Source: Liopterus haemorrhoidalis
Taxonomy: Eukaryota; Arthropoda; Insecta; Coleoptera; Dytiscidae
Direction of reading: 5' to 3'
DNA: 64,000 nucleotides
NCBI GenBank assembly: GCA_963971575.1
Contig: OZ020619.1
Location: 310,001 to 374,000, forward strand
A program made the position numbers and the translations under genes. Below are positions 1 to 11,800 of this stretch, piece after piece. The notes beneath the pieces were generated by a model. The model ran no database searches and had not been told where the DNA came from. It saw only the letters and a program-made list of their open reading frames with translations. The first letter of the stretch is position 1. Each line of letters opens with the position of its first letter.

Positions 1-644
1 TTGTCGATTTAAGAAAAGATCAAAAAATTCTAAAAGAGAAAACAGAAACTTTAGAAATACCAATTAAAATAAAAGACCCAGAAGAAAAACCGAAGAAAAC
101 AGAAAAACCAAAAAATCATCATCAAAATTTTGTTACAGACACCAGCACAGAAGAAATATATTCAGAAGTAAAATACGAGACTCCTAGGAATCGACAAAAT
201 TGGAGCCACAATCGAAAAATCGAAATATTTGAAGAACGCCAAGATTACATTGATCAAAATTTCGAAGACCAAAGAAATAACTTTGTAACAGACACCAGCA
301 CAGAAGAAATCCAAGAAGTAAGCGAACCAATAAAATCTCCTGCACAATTTTTGATTGATTTACAATCATTGCCACCGATTGTTGAATTGCCACCGATTGT
401 TGAATTTTCTTCTGACCAAAGTATGAATAAAAAAACAGTCAAATCTAAAATACCATCAGTTGTGTATCGATGTAAGAATGAAGAAGATAAAGCTAAGCTT
501 GGTTCGCCAATCAAAACTCCGACAGTTTTCAACAAGACGCCTCCCAGACGAATGCCGGCAACGGGCAACAACCCCAAACCAATAACTCGTGCTAATGTGA
601 GCGATAGTGTAAGGTCTCTCATTCCAAAAAGGAAAAATGTCTGA
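1..644 (+). CDS. Gene 0: 3' terminal exon of an upstream gene, product unknown (partial)
   Basis: One frame is open from base 3 to the TGA at 642-644, giving 213 codons with no stop, so this is the C-terminal end of a gene that begins before the window. The protein is hydrophilic and probably disordered, rich in Lys, Glu, Asn and Pro. The ten-residue string FVTDTSTEEI occurs twice (about bases 132-161 and 282-311), and a short PPIVEL/PPIVEF repeat follows. The end is basic (PKRKNV). No known domain is visible. It has the same strand and the same low-complexity style as the four genes downstream, so it may be another member of the cluster, but no shared motif proves this. The 5' limit of the exon lies outside the window. 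Confidence 0.62.
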   Translation, partial: VDLRKDQKILKEKTETLEIPIKIKDPEEKPKKTEKPKNHHQNFVTDTSTEEIYSEVKYETPRNRQNWSHNRKIEIFEERQDYIDQNFEDQRNNFVTDTSTEEIQEVSEPIKSPAQFLIDLQSLPPIVELPPIVEFSSDQSMNKKTVKSKIPSVVYRCKNEEDKAKLGSPIKTPTVFNKTPPRRMPATGNNPKPITRANVSDSVRSLIPKRKNV

Positions 645-762
645 AGGAAAATTGTATGTATTGATTGTTATATTAGTAAAAACTGTCTTAAATTATTTTG
701 AGTAGTTCATTTATTTCTGGATGATATTGCGCTAACTACAGGGTGGCCAGAAATTATAATAT

Positions 763-937
763 AAAGGCTATTCCAAACTTTTAAGCAAAACTAAATGGAA
801 TTTAAATTTTCTTAAATTGTCACTTTTTATATATTGAAGTTGGCTTTCCCTACACAAAATGATCAAAAGCTTCAATCAGTCAGTAAAAGTTACTAGATTT
901 GAAAATATAGTTCCGCTTAAAGCGAAGAAACCGCCTG
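763..937 (+). repeat. Repeat family C, partial copy
   Basis: Starts with a GGCTATTCCAAAC-like end and runs to a TTCCGCTTAA motif. Related copies are at 2210-2633 and, on the minus strand, around 49446-49863. The ends resemble those of the MITE directly downstream (940-1333), so the two families may be related. Confidence 0.5.
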
Positions 938-939
938 TA

Positions 940-1333
940 CAGTCTGTTCTAAACGGTTAAGCGGAACTAAATGGGAATTTAGTTCTTTTAGGTTGTCACG
1001 AGAAGGGACCTTGCTTGGGTTATTTCATTTTTCACGTTGGGATGTCAAAATTTAAAATTCCAACAATGAAACCATGGAAACGAATGACATATGTCAAAAT
1101 TAGATATTTTAATGACAAAAAAATAAATAAATGGGAAATTTGTATTGAGAATGACACAAAAAATCAAAATATAAAGAAAATGACATTTTAAAATGATATT
1201 AATCTTAACCAAAAAATGTTTATTGTAAGTATGATTTACAAAGCTTAAACAAAACGGCCAAAAGGCACGATTTAAACGATGAAAGTAACTATATTGCAAA
1301 ATCTAGTTCCGCTTAACCGTTTGGAACAGACTG
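940..1333. mobile_element. Tc1/mariner-type MITE, family CAGTCTG, copy 1
   Basis: A 394-bp element with terminal inverted repeats starting CAGTCTGTTC(C/T)AAACGGTTA, flanked on both sides by TA (938-939 and 1334-1335), the target duplication typical of the Tc1/mariner superfamily. A second copy is at 18249-18654. Inside is AT-rich sequence without a transposase frame, so it is non-autonomous. Confidence 0.8.
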
Positions 1334-1373
1334 TACATTAATTTTTTAACAGTTGTCACTAAAAAAAAAATAA

Positions 1374-2209
1374 CTATGGTCTATTTCAAAGTAGAAAAAA
1401 GTAGATAGCGCTGCGAACCGAGTACGATTTACACTGATCAAATACAGTATAGCGGGAAATTTAAAATAAGTTACAACTAGGGCATGGGCGTCGCAACTGG
1501 GTTAGCAAGTGATTTTTTTTTTAATATAAAAAAGGTTAATAAGATATTGAAATAAACAAGGTATATAATACACTTACGTTATTTATACGACATAAATTCA
1601 GTTTAATGGGGAATTTGAAAAAGTTAAAAACATATTAATTTTAAAAATGATGTACTATATATAAAAAGAGAGATTTGGCTAAAAGAGTTTAAACAAAGCA
1701 ATCAAACAAACAATATATCTTCAGAGCTAAAGTTTCTTATTTAAATAATTATTGTAAATAAAAATTAAAAATATATGTATATATGAAGGTCTAAAAATTA
1801 TATTAATAACTTCTTCTTTGGGCACAATCAGCTGGGCCGTCTTTTGGCCTCACATTAGTCCTCTATCTTGATCTGTTAATTGTCAAGTGTCAAAAAATAT
1901 TTATATGTCAGATAACCTAAAATATATATAACTGCGTAAAAACAAATTACATGGAGAATTTTCTCCATAAAATCTATGCCAAGAATATAAATAAAAGTCT
2001 AAATATGTAAATAATAACAAAATATATGAGAAAAATTAAATAATATAAATAATATATATTTCCAATGTACGACACTGAACATCTGTCAACTTGGACTAAA
2101 AACAATATTTTTACAGTGTAATAGGGATGACGATCTAAACCAATCCGAAGCAAGGACAAACAGCTCCTATCTTCTTACACACATTTTTCTACTTTGAAAT
2201 AGACCATAG
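1374..2209. mobile_element. Repeat family E with CTATGGTCT inverted ends, copy 1
   Basis: Starts CTATGGTCTATTTCAAAGTA and ends with the reverse complement (TACTTTGAAATAGACCATAG), so this is an 836-bp inverted-repeat element. No coding frame of note. Its right third recurs at 18190-18248 plus 18655-18815, where a CAGTCTG MITE has split it. Confidence 0.65.
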
Positions 2210-2633
2210 AATTTTCATTTTTGTAAGTTGTCATGGTCTCACTTTTTATGGTTTGAAGTAATGATGCTTTTCCTAAACAATGACCAATAACGCGATTCTA
2301 TTGGCAGTTGCCAAGTAACTATCTTTTCTTATTGTTATCAACTATAGAATAGAATTCTATTATATTACTCATAATCCCATCACAAATTTGCTATTAATAA
2401 TTGTTGATTTAATGGTTTGAAGGGCGCTAAGTGAATCTGTAAATATAAGGGCCTTGCTAATTCACAGTTTTCTTACTAACGTAATTGCATTATTAATAGC
2501 AAGCAATTCTGTTATTGTAATATCCATAAATGTAGATGCCAAAGCAACAGGTTATATAGAGCCTATTTCTTGTGACAACTTAGGAAAATGAAATTTCCAG
2601 TTAGTTCCGCTTAAGCGTTTGGAAGAGCCTATA
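2210..2633 (+). repeat. Repeat family C, second partial copy
   Basis: Begins directly after the family E element and ends with TTCCGCTTAAGCGTTTGGAA followed by GAGCCTAT, the inverted form of the family C start. The middle has diverged. Bases 2634-2877 show nothing recognisable beyond AT-rich sequence; the promoter of gene 1 should lie there but I see no convincing TATA or initiator. Confidence 0.4.
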
Positions 2634-2877
2634 ACTTGTCGTTCATACGATAAAGTATAATAAGTATAAAATAAGTATATAAAGCATACATAAACGTTAA
2701 TCGAGATCTGTTAAATATTTATGTAACTATGAAAACAATTTGTATTTGGCGTCATGTTTGACAAATAAAAAATCAAGTCATCTGATAAAAAATAAAATAA
2801 AGTCAAATATCATCTATGACATTTTAAATTTCATGTAAATTATTCTGAATAAGAAGTCAAAATTTTTTGTGTGAAAA

Positions 2878-5800
2878 ATGACGGAACCTCCAAGTGAAAA
2901 AGAACGGACCAGTTCTATGAAATCTGAGGGTCAAAAATCTACAGCGAGTCAAAAAAGTGAAAAAGAAAAGAGTAAAACTGGTTCGCTTGGTCGCAAAAGT
3001 CAATCAAGTCAAAAAAGTGGACTAGTAGTTCAGCTTCCTCCGGAACCAGAAGAAGAGGGTGCACCACCGTTACCGGACCTTCACCCACCGAACGACAACG
3101 TGCTCACGGATTTCTACATCAAAATCGCCAAACCACTGATCTTGACTCTACCCAGCCATCGAGGTAAATAAAACACTGAGGCAACTGGCCGAACAATCGA
3201 CAGGATGTTCGCGCTGCTGCCCCATCAAACCCGAGCGAACACCGAAAGACAATAGAATTACATACATCATTAATATTCTTCAAGTACAATCCCTGCTTCG
3301 AAGATTGTCTATTAACATACCAATCTACACCGTTAACCTGGCTCCACATTAGCGAACCGACCCTAAAATGAATCGCGAAAAGTAACACACCGTGTACCAT
3401 TTTGGGTTAGTTTGGACAGGATCACGCGCATATTCCGAGTGGTTCGCAAAACGCTCGACGCGATCTGCTTTGTGTCGATTTTGTCTCGAACCCAAAGGAG
3501 TTCTCCGAATATGAAAATCTATTTCCGCTTAAACCAAAGAAACCGCCTGCATACATATATAAAACATAAAAGCACATTTTTTTAGAGAAAAAGGTGACAT
3601 TACACATTACCGCACCGGGTTACCACTGCTAACTAAACCACAGCATTATTATATATATATATTTTTGTTTTGTTTTATAGATAGAAATTTGGCAGCGACA
3701 TGGGTGAAGAAAGTGTTTCAAAGCGATGGTGACAGTGGCATGCGTATCGACTACATGAGAGTTCTGATGTTTCTGGTGAGCAGGAAGAAGCTACTAGGGC
3801 CCTTCTTAACATCTCCTGCGGAGGACAGTAAGCTGGAGCCTCTGCACGAAGCTTACCAGGTAATTAAACAAAAATGTTCACCGCAGTTTCTTCAAAAAGG
3901 ATTTAGATACGGGCATTTTTTAAGAGGGTAATGTACCTAATGGTGCAATTCTGTGGTAAACCTGTAAGATTACAGACAAAACCTATAAGAAATTGTCCAT
4001 AACAACATAAAACAACTCCTTAGTTACGATCTTCTGTAGCTTACAGAATTGCCCCATATAGTCTAAGAGCTAGCAACGTCACAAAAAAGTTTATTTTAGG
4101 TCGGCTGGTTTTTCGATATTTTTCTTTCTCATTGAAGTTAGGTAGGGATGCGGTACGTCTGGCACCTAGGAGCGGTTGCGTTTACCTGTGCGCAACTCGC
4201 CTGTATAGGTAAAACGTGGATATTTTGAAATCATTTTAAGACATTTTATCTATTTTATATAATTTTCTATGTCTTTTTAGCATTATAAATTTATAGTTGC
4301 CAGACAGTTTCGTTGTTGCTAACATTGCGCCAGATCTAATTTAAGTATTTAAAAAATAATATTTTTCAAACCATTTTAGTATAGCTGTAATTTTAATAGG
4401 ATATAGTTCTGTAATCAAAGAATACAATATTAATTTGCCAGACGGAAATTCCGTTGTTTAACTAAGAACCAGACCCATTGAAGTCCCGGGGAGAATAGGT
4501 GAGTTAGAAGAGATAACAGTAAAACAATCACAGCTGCTATTTTTTAAGTTGGCGTCGTCCACATGAGTGTTTATGTTTGCTTGTTTTTATAAAATAAAAC
4601 AGAAGCAGAATTTTATCGTGATGAGTGAGGAAAAAGAAAAATGTGTTTTTTGTTCAAACAAAAGTGGTAAAATAATAAAATTTCAAAAATAATAATAATT
4701 TAATTTAATTTTTTTTTAATTTTTTATTTTTAATTTTTTTTTAAATTTTTTTAACAGATACTCAGGTCATTGCATTGTGACAGAATTATTCAATAAAAAT
4801 ACTGAATTACATTTTATGTTTAATTTCCTACATATTTAAAATAAATGATTTGTTTTATTTTGCTAATAATATTTTTTATCAGTTGTTCTCATCTCATTTT
4901 ACTTTAATTATTATTTTGCTCTATTTTTTTATGAAATTCTAACCTATATAACCTGTCTCGCTCTAAAGCCCTCTGTTGCAGCTATCTCTCTCACGCAACC
5001 AACAAATAAGCTGCCACACTCTTCTAACTTACCTATTATCCCCGGGACTTAAATTGGTCTGGTTCCTAGTTAAACAACGGAATTTCCGTCTGGCAAATTA
5101 ATATTGTATTCTTTGATTACAGAACTATATCCTATTAAAATTACAGCTATACTAAAATGGTTTGTAAAATATTATTTTTTAAATACTTAAATTAGATCTG
5201 GCGCAATGTTAGCAACAACGAAACTGTCTGGCAACTATAAATTTATAATGCTAAAAAGACATAGAAAATTATATAAAATAAATAAATTGTCTTAAAATGA
5301 TTTCAAAATATCCACTTTTTACCTGTACAGGCGAGATGCGCACAGGTAAACGCAACCGCTCCCAGGTGCCAGACGTACCGCATCCCTACCTAACTTCAAT
5401 ACGAAAGGGAAATATCGAAGAACCAGCCGACCTAAAATTCTTTCTCGAAAACGTTGCTAGCTCTCGGACTAATAGGTTTTGCTCAATGTAAACATCCATT
5501 TGTGTAAGCTAAACAAATATTGACAGATATTATTGTTTTTTTTTTTTAATTGAAGGGAAAGATTCTGCTATAATGTTGAAATTTTGTTTTACATATTTTT
5601 AATTTTCAGTTTTTTAATTTCGATTTTAATTTACTAAATAAATAAAAATTGCTAATAGCAACATTACCGCAGGCTAGATTGTACTTTTATCTTTAAAAAA
5701 AGCCTTTGTTTGTAAAAATTAATCAATATTTATACCAATTCTGCCCCTCGGAGTTTCAGGGCTCCGGGTTTTGTTATAAAATCTCCGTTTTTGTAGTTTG

Positions 5801-8800
5801 GAGGCGAGAACCTTTTTTTTTTTTTTTTGTTATACTTTGATTTTAGAGGTTAACAAAATTGAAATACTGCATTTTCAAATTTATTTTTATTTATTTTTCA
5901 ATCTTAGGGTTTCCCTCAACTGAAATCTTGTCACCCTGGTTTAAATCCCGTTCAGGCATGGAATTTTCTCAAAAATAAAAATTATACTGGCTAATTGTCG
6001 AAGCAGCAAAGGCCATTATAATAAAAAAAAAATAACATTAAATTAAAAAAATGAACAAAATCAGTATCCAGGTTCCAGAATTCAACACAAAAAAAATTAA
6101 ATTTTCTAAAACGTCAAAACGACAAAAATGTCAAATTTCAAATATTAAAAATACCTTTTGGACTAACATTTCAAACAGTAGGTACTACAAAAACCCTGGC
6201 GTGGAAAAGTATATTCTTTCAGACACGATGTGTTTTCGATATAGGCGGACTCAAAAAAAAAAAAAAATACTCACGCCTAATGCAGCTAATTCTATTGATT
6301 AATATTAATCCCGTTCCTTTTACAGCTAAAAAAAATTAATACAATATTTTCTTGCTGTCTTTGGAGAATGAATTAACAGCCGAAATACATATTATATCAA
6401 GATATTTTACAATAGATTAAAGACCAAATGTTATTATTATTCCAAATCTTCAACATGTTTCATCGAGGGGCAGCTCAGTCAAAAATTTAGTAGTCTTACT
6501 CCTAATAGTGACCAAGTCAAATATTGACAAAGTTTGGCAAATCGCATTACAAGTACTTCCCAAAAATATTAAAATAATGTCAAAGTAACTTTGTTAGACT
6601 TAATCAGTGCTCTTTATTAGTGTCGTTAAAGCAAGTACAATATAAAAAGAAATATATGCCATTAGTTATTATTTTTAACCAAAAAGTAGTACTTGGTTAC
6701 TCTTTGTTATCGAATAATACATGTTAAACTTCTTGGTTAAAAGCCAAAAACAGTATTCAAATACAAAATAGGTAATTATAAATAAATATATAACAGACAA
6801 TGTATATTTGTTACAAAATAGGTAACTCACCATATTTAAAATAAATGTCTTAGGCCCGGTTTTTCCACCTTCAGATAAAGTTCCAGGTAACTATCTGACA
6901 GATAAGGTTATTTGTAACTTCATCTGCTGAGTAAATGTCATCCCTTCTTTCTATACAAATGTATCTATCAGATAGTTATCTAACGGATAATGAGACTGAC
7001 GTATTGAATTCACTGACTGGTATTGACATTTATTCACAGATAAGGTTATTTTTAACTTCATCTGCTGAGTAAATGTCATCCCTTCTTTCTATACAAATGT
7101 ATCTATCAGATAGTTATCTAACGGATAATGAGACTGACGTATTGAATTCACTGACTGGTATTGACATTTATTCACAGATAAGGTTATTTTTAACTTCATC
7201 TGCTGAGTAAATGTCATCCCTTCTTTCTATACAAATGTATCTATCAGATAGTTATCTAACGGATAATGAGACTGACGTATTGAATTCACTGACTGGTATT
7301 GACATTTATTCACAGATAAGGTTATTTTTAACTTCATCTGCTGAGTAAATGTCATCCCTTCTTTCTATACAAATGTATCTATCAGATAGTTATCTAACGG
7401 ATAATGAGACTGACGTATTGAATTCACTGACTGGTATTGACATTTATTCACAGATAAGGTTATTTTTAACTTCATCTGCTGAGTAAATGTCATCCCTTCT
7501 TTCTATACAAATGTATCTATCGCATAGTTATCTAACGGATAATGAGACTGACGTATTGAATTCACTGACTGGTATTGACATTTATTCACAGATAAGGTTA
7601 TTTTTAACTTCATCTGCTGAGTAAATGTCATCCCTTCTTTCTATACAAATGTATCTATCAGATAGTTATCTAACGGATAATGAGACTGACGTATTGAATT
7701 CACTGACTGGTATTGACATTTATTCACAGATAAGGTTATTTTTAACTTCATCTGCTGAGTAAATGTCATCCCTTCTTTCTATACAAATGTATCTATCGGA
7801 TAGTTATCTAACGGATAATGAGACTGACGTATTGAATTCACTGACTGGTATTGACATTTATTCAGCAGATGAAGTTACAAATAACCTTATCTGTCAGATA
7901 GTTACCTGGAACTTTATCTGAAGGTAGAAAGACCGGGCCTTAAGGTTTTAGTCACATAATTTAGATTGTATATTCTCAGTAGAAAACAAACTAATGTTTA
8001 TATTTTTGACATCGATATCGTATTTGTATTTTATATTAAATATTGTTTCAGTATCAAAACATTAGAAAAAATTTCCTCGCTCTAGAGAAGTTATCGGACG
8101 AACATAATAACGAGAACGGTAGCGGAGAATGGCCCCAATACACTTCGACCTATTCTTCGGATTTTAAAGAATATGTTGCAATGCAACGTATACCTAATTT
8201 TGGGTCTCATTTATATTTCGCTACCTCCAGAGACCCCATGGTGAACTGGGAGAACTATGAAAATGCCCTCGTTCCAAAAGGTAAAGCATTTCAACAGAAA
8301 TATCTCCTCTTTAGGTTAGATTCAGTATGATTAGAAGAAGACATAAACCACAAGTAGAAGAGGATAATATAAAAACACCTAACGTCGATCTACACAGAGA
8401 TTATTTAATGGCGAGACGACGTCGCCGAATTTTACGTGCCTCCTAGCAGAATTACTGGTGAATACTATGACTATAATAACCTTGAAGAGATATAATAACC
8501 ATGATGCGCATGCGCGCATAATCGCCTGCTACGATGTGTATGAAACGGCAAATTATTAAAACTTCCAGTGACGTCGTCTCGCCATTAAATAATCACTCCG
8601 TACAATAGAAGAAGAAAATTTCGCTGCGAGCAAATTATAGTAAAAGCAATTCTTCGCTGTTTTTGAAGATAAAGATTGACTCCGATCTGCCATAATGTTG
8701 AAATTTCGTTTTATTTTTAATTTTTATTTATATAGTTTTCTAAACATTATCTAAATTCACATTAGCGTCACTCAGTAAATAAATAAAAATTGCAAATTCC

Positions 8801-11800
8801 AACATCATCACAGGCTAGATCAGTGTTACTCAACCAAAAACGCACCGCGGACCAGTATAATATATAATTTTCTAAGGCGGACCACTAATAATAATTGTTG
8901 GTTATTTTGCAAGAAAAGAAATATATGTAATGTGCTACTGAATACATTTAATTTATTTGTAGAAAATCGCAGAAAGTTTACAGAAAATAAACAAAATATA
9001 AATTATTTACATAAAAAATATGCATAAAAATGTTTAAAAAACTGCAAATAACACATATAAAAACTTTCGCGGACCACTAAAATTTTTCTGGGGACCACTG
9101 GTGGTCCGCGAATCACCTGTTGAAAAACACTGAGCTAGATTGTATTTCTATCTTTAAAATAAGACCTTGTTGGTAAAAATGAATTAATGTTTCTATCAAA
9201 TTCTGCCTGCCCACAGTGGAACAACTATTTATATAAAAACCATTTAGAAATGAGAGCTGCTGAGTTGAGCTGGCTACATTACGATCTTAATAAGACGATG
9301 TTTTGTACTTGTGAGTAATGTGTGTTATTGTGTTTTTCAGGTATAACAGTTGAGAAAGATCTTTGGCCATCTTGCCAGCAGAACCAGGCGGAAACCATTG
9401 AAGCAATAAGCAGTTATGTACCCGTTGAAGAATTACCAAAAGCTGTTGTTTTACAAAGACATGCCGGGGATGCCTATTGTGAGTATAATTCTTGTTCTTC
9501 GTATTCTTCTTCTTTCTCTACTTATTTATTTTCTTTTATTTTTCTGTATTATTTTTTGCCAGTTGTCATGGTGTCAAAAAAATGGATATAAACCAGTAAC
9601 TTGGCAACATTACTTAACCAAATTATAAAATTTTGACAGAAAAATGTAAATTTTTTGTGTAAGATTTGCACCAAATATTAACCAACATGATAGACAAATA
9701 AATATATATGGTTTCAAGAGTTATCATAATATAGTGTTGTGTGAAATGTTTCAGCAATTCGACCCAGCCTTAAGGGCCCCAGAATTAAACAAGGTGCGGT
9801 CACAAGCCTCATCGTTGGTCCCAGCAAGAGTAGTATGTACTTCAAGAAGAAACCAAAACCAGAAGAACCAAAACGTGAATACCGAAGAGATTATCCAGAG
9901 AGTATTGTTGGACCAGCAGGCAGACTTTATGAAAGGAAAAATCCATCAGAATGCACCGATTCAGGGTATGTATATTGCCAGGAAGGTGTAGTCCCTTCTG
10001 GCCAATCAGTTTTTTATCAACTTGCTTCGGTTGTCTTTCTAATATAGCATTATAATACAAATTCTTTATTTTCCTAAGCCTTACCGCGTTTAGGGATTAA
10101 CCATTACAAAATAAAATTTATTTGTTCTTCCTCTGGTGTCCCTCTCTTTCTTCCTATTCTCATCCCGGCTTCTCTCTCCAATCTCCTTCTTTCTTCCAGT
10201 TCTTTCGCCCATCTTTCTCCCTTGCCTTCCTCACTTATCAGTTCCTTTATCTCTTCCTCCCAGACTGTCATCTCTCTACAGCTCTTCGCTAAATGCTCCA
10301 AGGTTTCCTCTTCTTCCTTGCACATTCTACAGACCTTGTCCTCTGGCTTTGCCCAGTACCTATTGATCCTCTCTCCCTTGTCGCATCATAACCTCGTTAT
10401 CCTCCTGACTCTAGCCCCTGATCTTCCTCTTTTCCCCTTCAGGTATCTCGTTATTGCTATCACTCTTATGTCTTTATATCTTTTCACACTCAGTGATTTG
10501 TCTATTCTGTCTGTTTTTTCCTGCTCCTGTACCTCCTTATCCCTCCTCAATTCTTCTACTATATTTGTTCCTCCGTTCGTTCCTCCCGTTGAAACAATTC
10601 TCTGAGAGGTTCACTCGTGTACGGCAGGCTATTTTACAGATATTGCTATTAGCTACTAGTTCGTAAGCTTTAAGCGATTTACGATTAAGCGTAAGCTTTA
10701 ACTATTAGTTTGTAAGGAATGACCGAAAAGTTCCGAAAATATTAGTATGAATTGATTTTTGGTGTTATTTTTCCAGGGAAGATGAAATGGCCGATTGGAA
10801 ACATTACTTGGCATGGAAAAATAAGGGTGATCGTCGTCCTCCCTGTTGGGGTTCAAATCTAATCCACGCGAAGGACTTACCAGGTAAGAATACCATTTAC
10901 ATTTTTGTCCAAGATGACCTTTTTTCGACCTTGTATCAACCATACGAGCTGTGGCTAGTGGACATTCAAAAACTAATACTTTTATAACAATTAATATAAA
11001 AGGAAAAGAAAAAAACGATATGGGATTTGAATTTGCTTTATCCTGCTTTATGTGTTCATGTTTCCTAATATATATTTATGTTTTCAGGTCGCTGTAAGCT
11101 AAAGGTATCTAAGTCCGAGTTGGACTTTATGATCCAAACTCTTCTTGGCGGCAGTGCTTTATCTGATGACGAAGACGCAGATATACACAGAGAAATAATG
11201 AAACCTAAATGCGTGTGCACTGGTGAAAATAGAGATGCCTTCCAGCAGCTGAGGGCCGTGAGGGGGAAGAACGCTGATCTCGAGTCTAGGCAGGATCTAA
11301 CGGATGACTCACTCCCCCCGGAGCCCATCAAGAAGTCCATGCCCACAGCGAGCAGCGTCAGGTTCAACTCTGGTGGACCTATTGATCGATATGACCCACC
11401 AGAACCCGCTGTTTACATACAGGTATGAATTTATCTAACTCTACGATATCTGGCGGTTTAATATTTCAACTGTTATCTGCGTTATTTACCCAGCAACGGC
11501 GAGAGGGGCACAGGTCCAGGGCGCCCGCTTTTAGAGGCGCCAAAACAAACGCTTAAATATACATATTCTTTCAGGAAGCGTGTAAATTTAAACACAAAAA
11601 CGGCTCAGCAGTGTGGCAGTCTTTTCAAAATTACTTTCTTAATATACAATATAAATAAAAGAAGTACATTTAATAGCATTTTTTTACTTAAAGGCAAAAA
11701 ATATAAGCTTGCTCCACAATATTTTTACCGACCGCCAACATATATAAGGGAGGTATTGTGATCATACCGGTTTTGACATTTCGAGATTTCGATGGATCTC

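Noticed and set aside
1045..1299. 84-codon minus frame, with a near copy at 18423-18620
   Set aside because: Both lie inside the CAGTCTG MITE; the shared reading is due to copying of a noncoding element.
6853..7939. Regular repeats suggesting a CRISPR array
   Set aside because: The 138-bp units are directly adjacent with no variable spacers, lie in a eukaryotic intron and are bounded by transposon ends.
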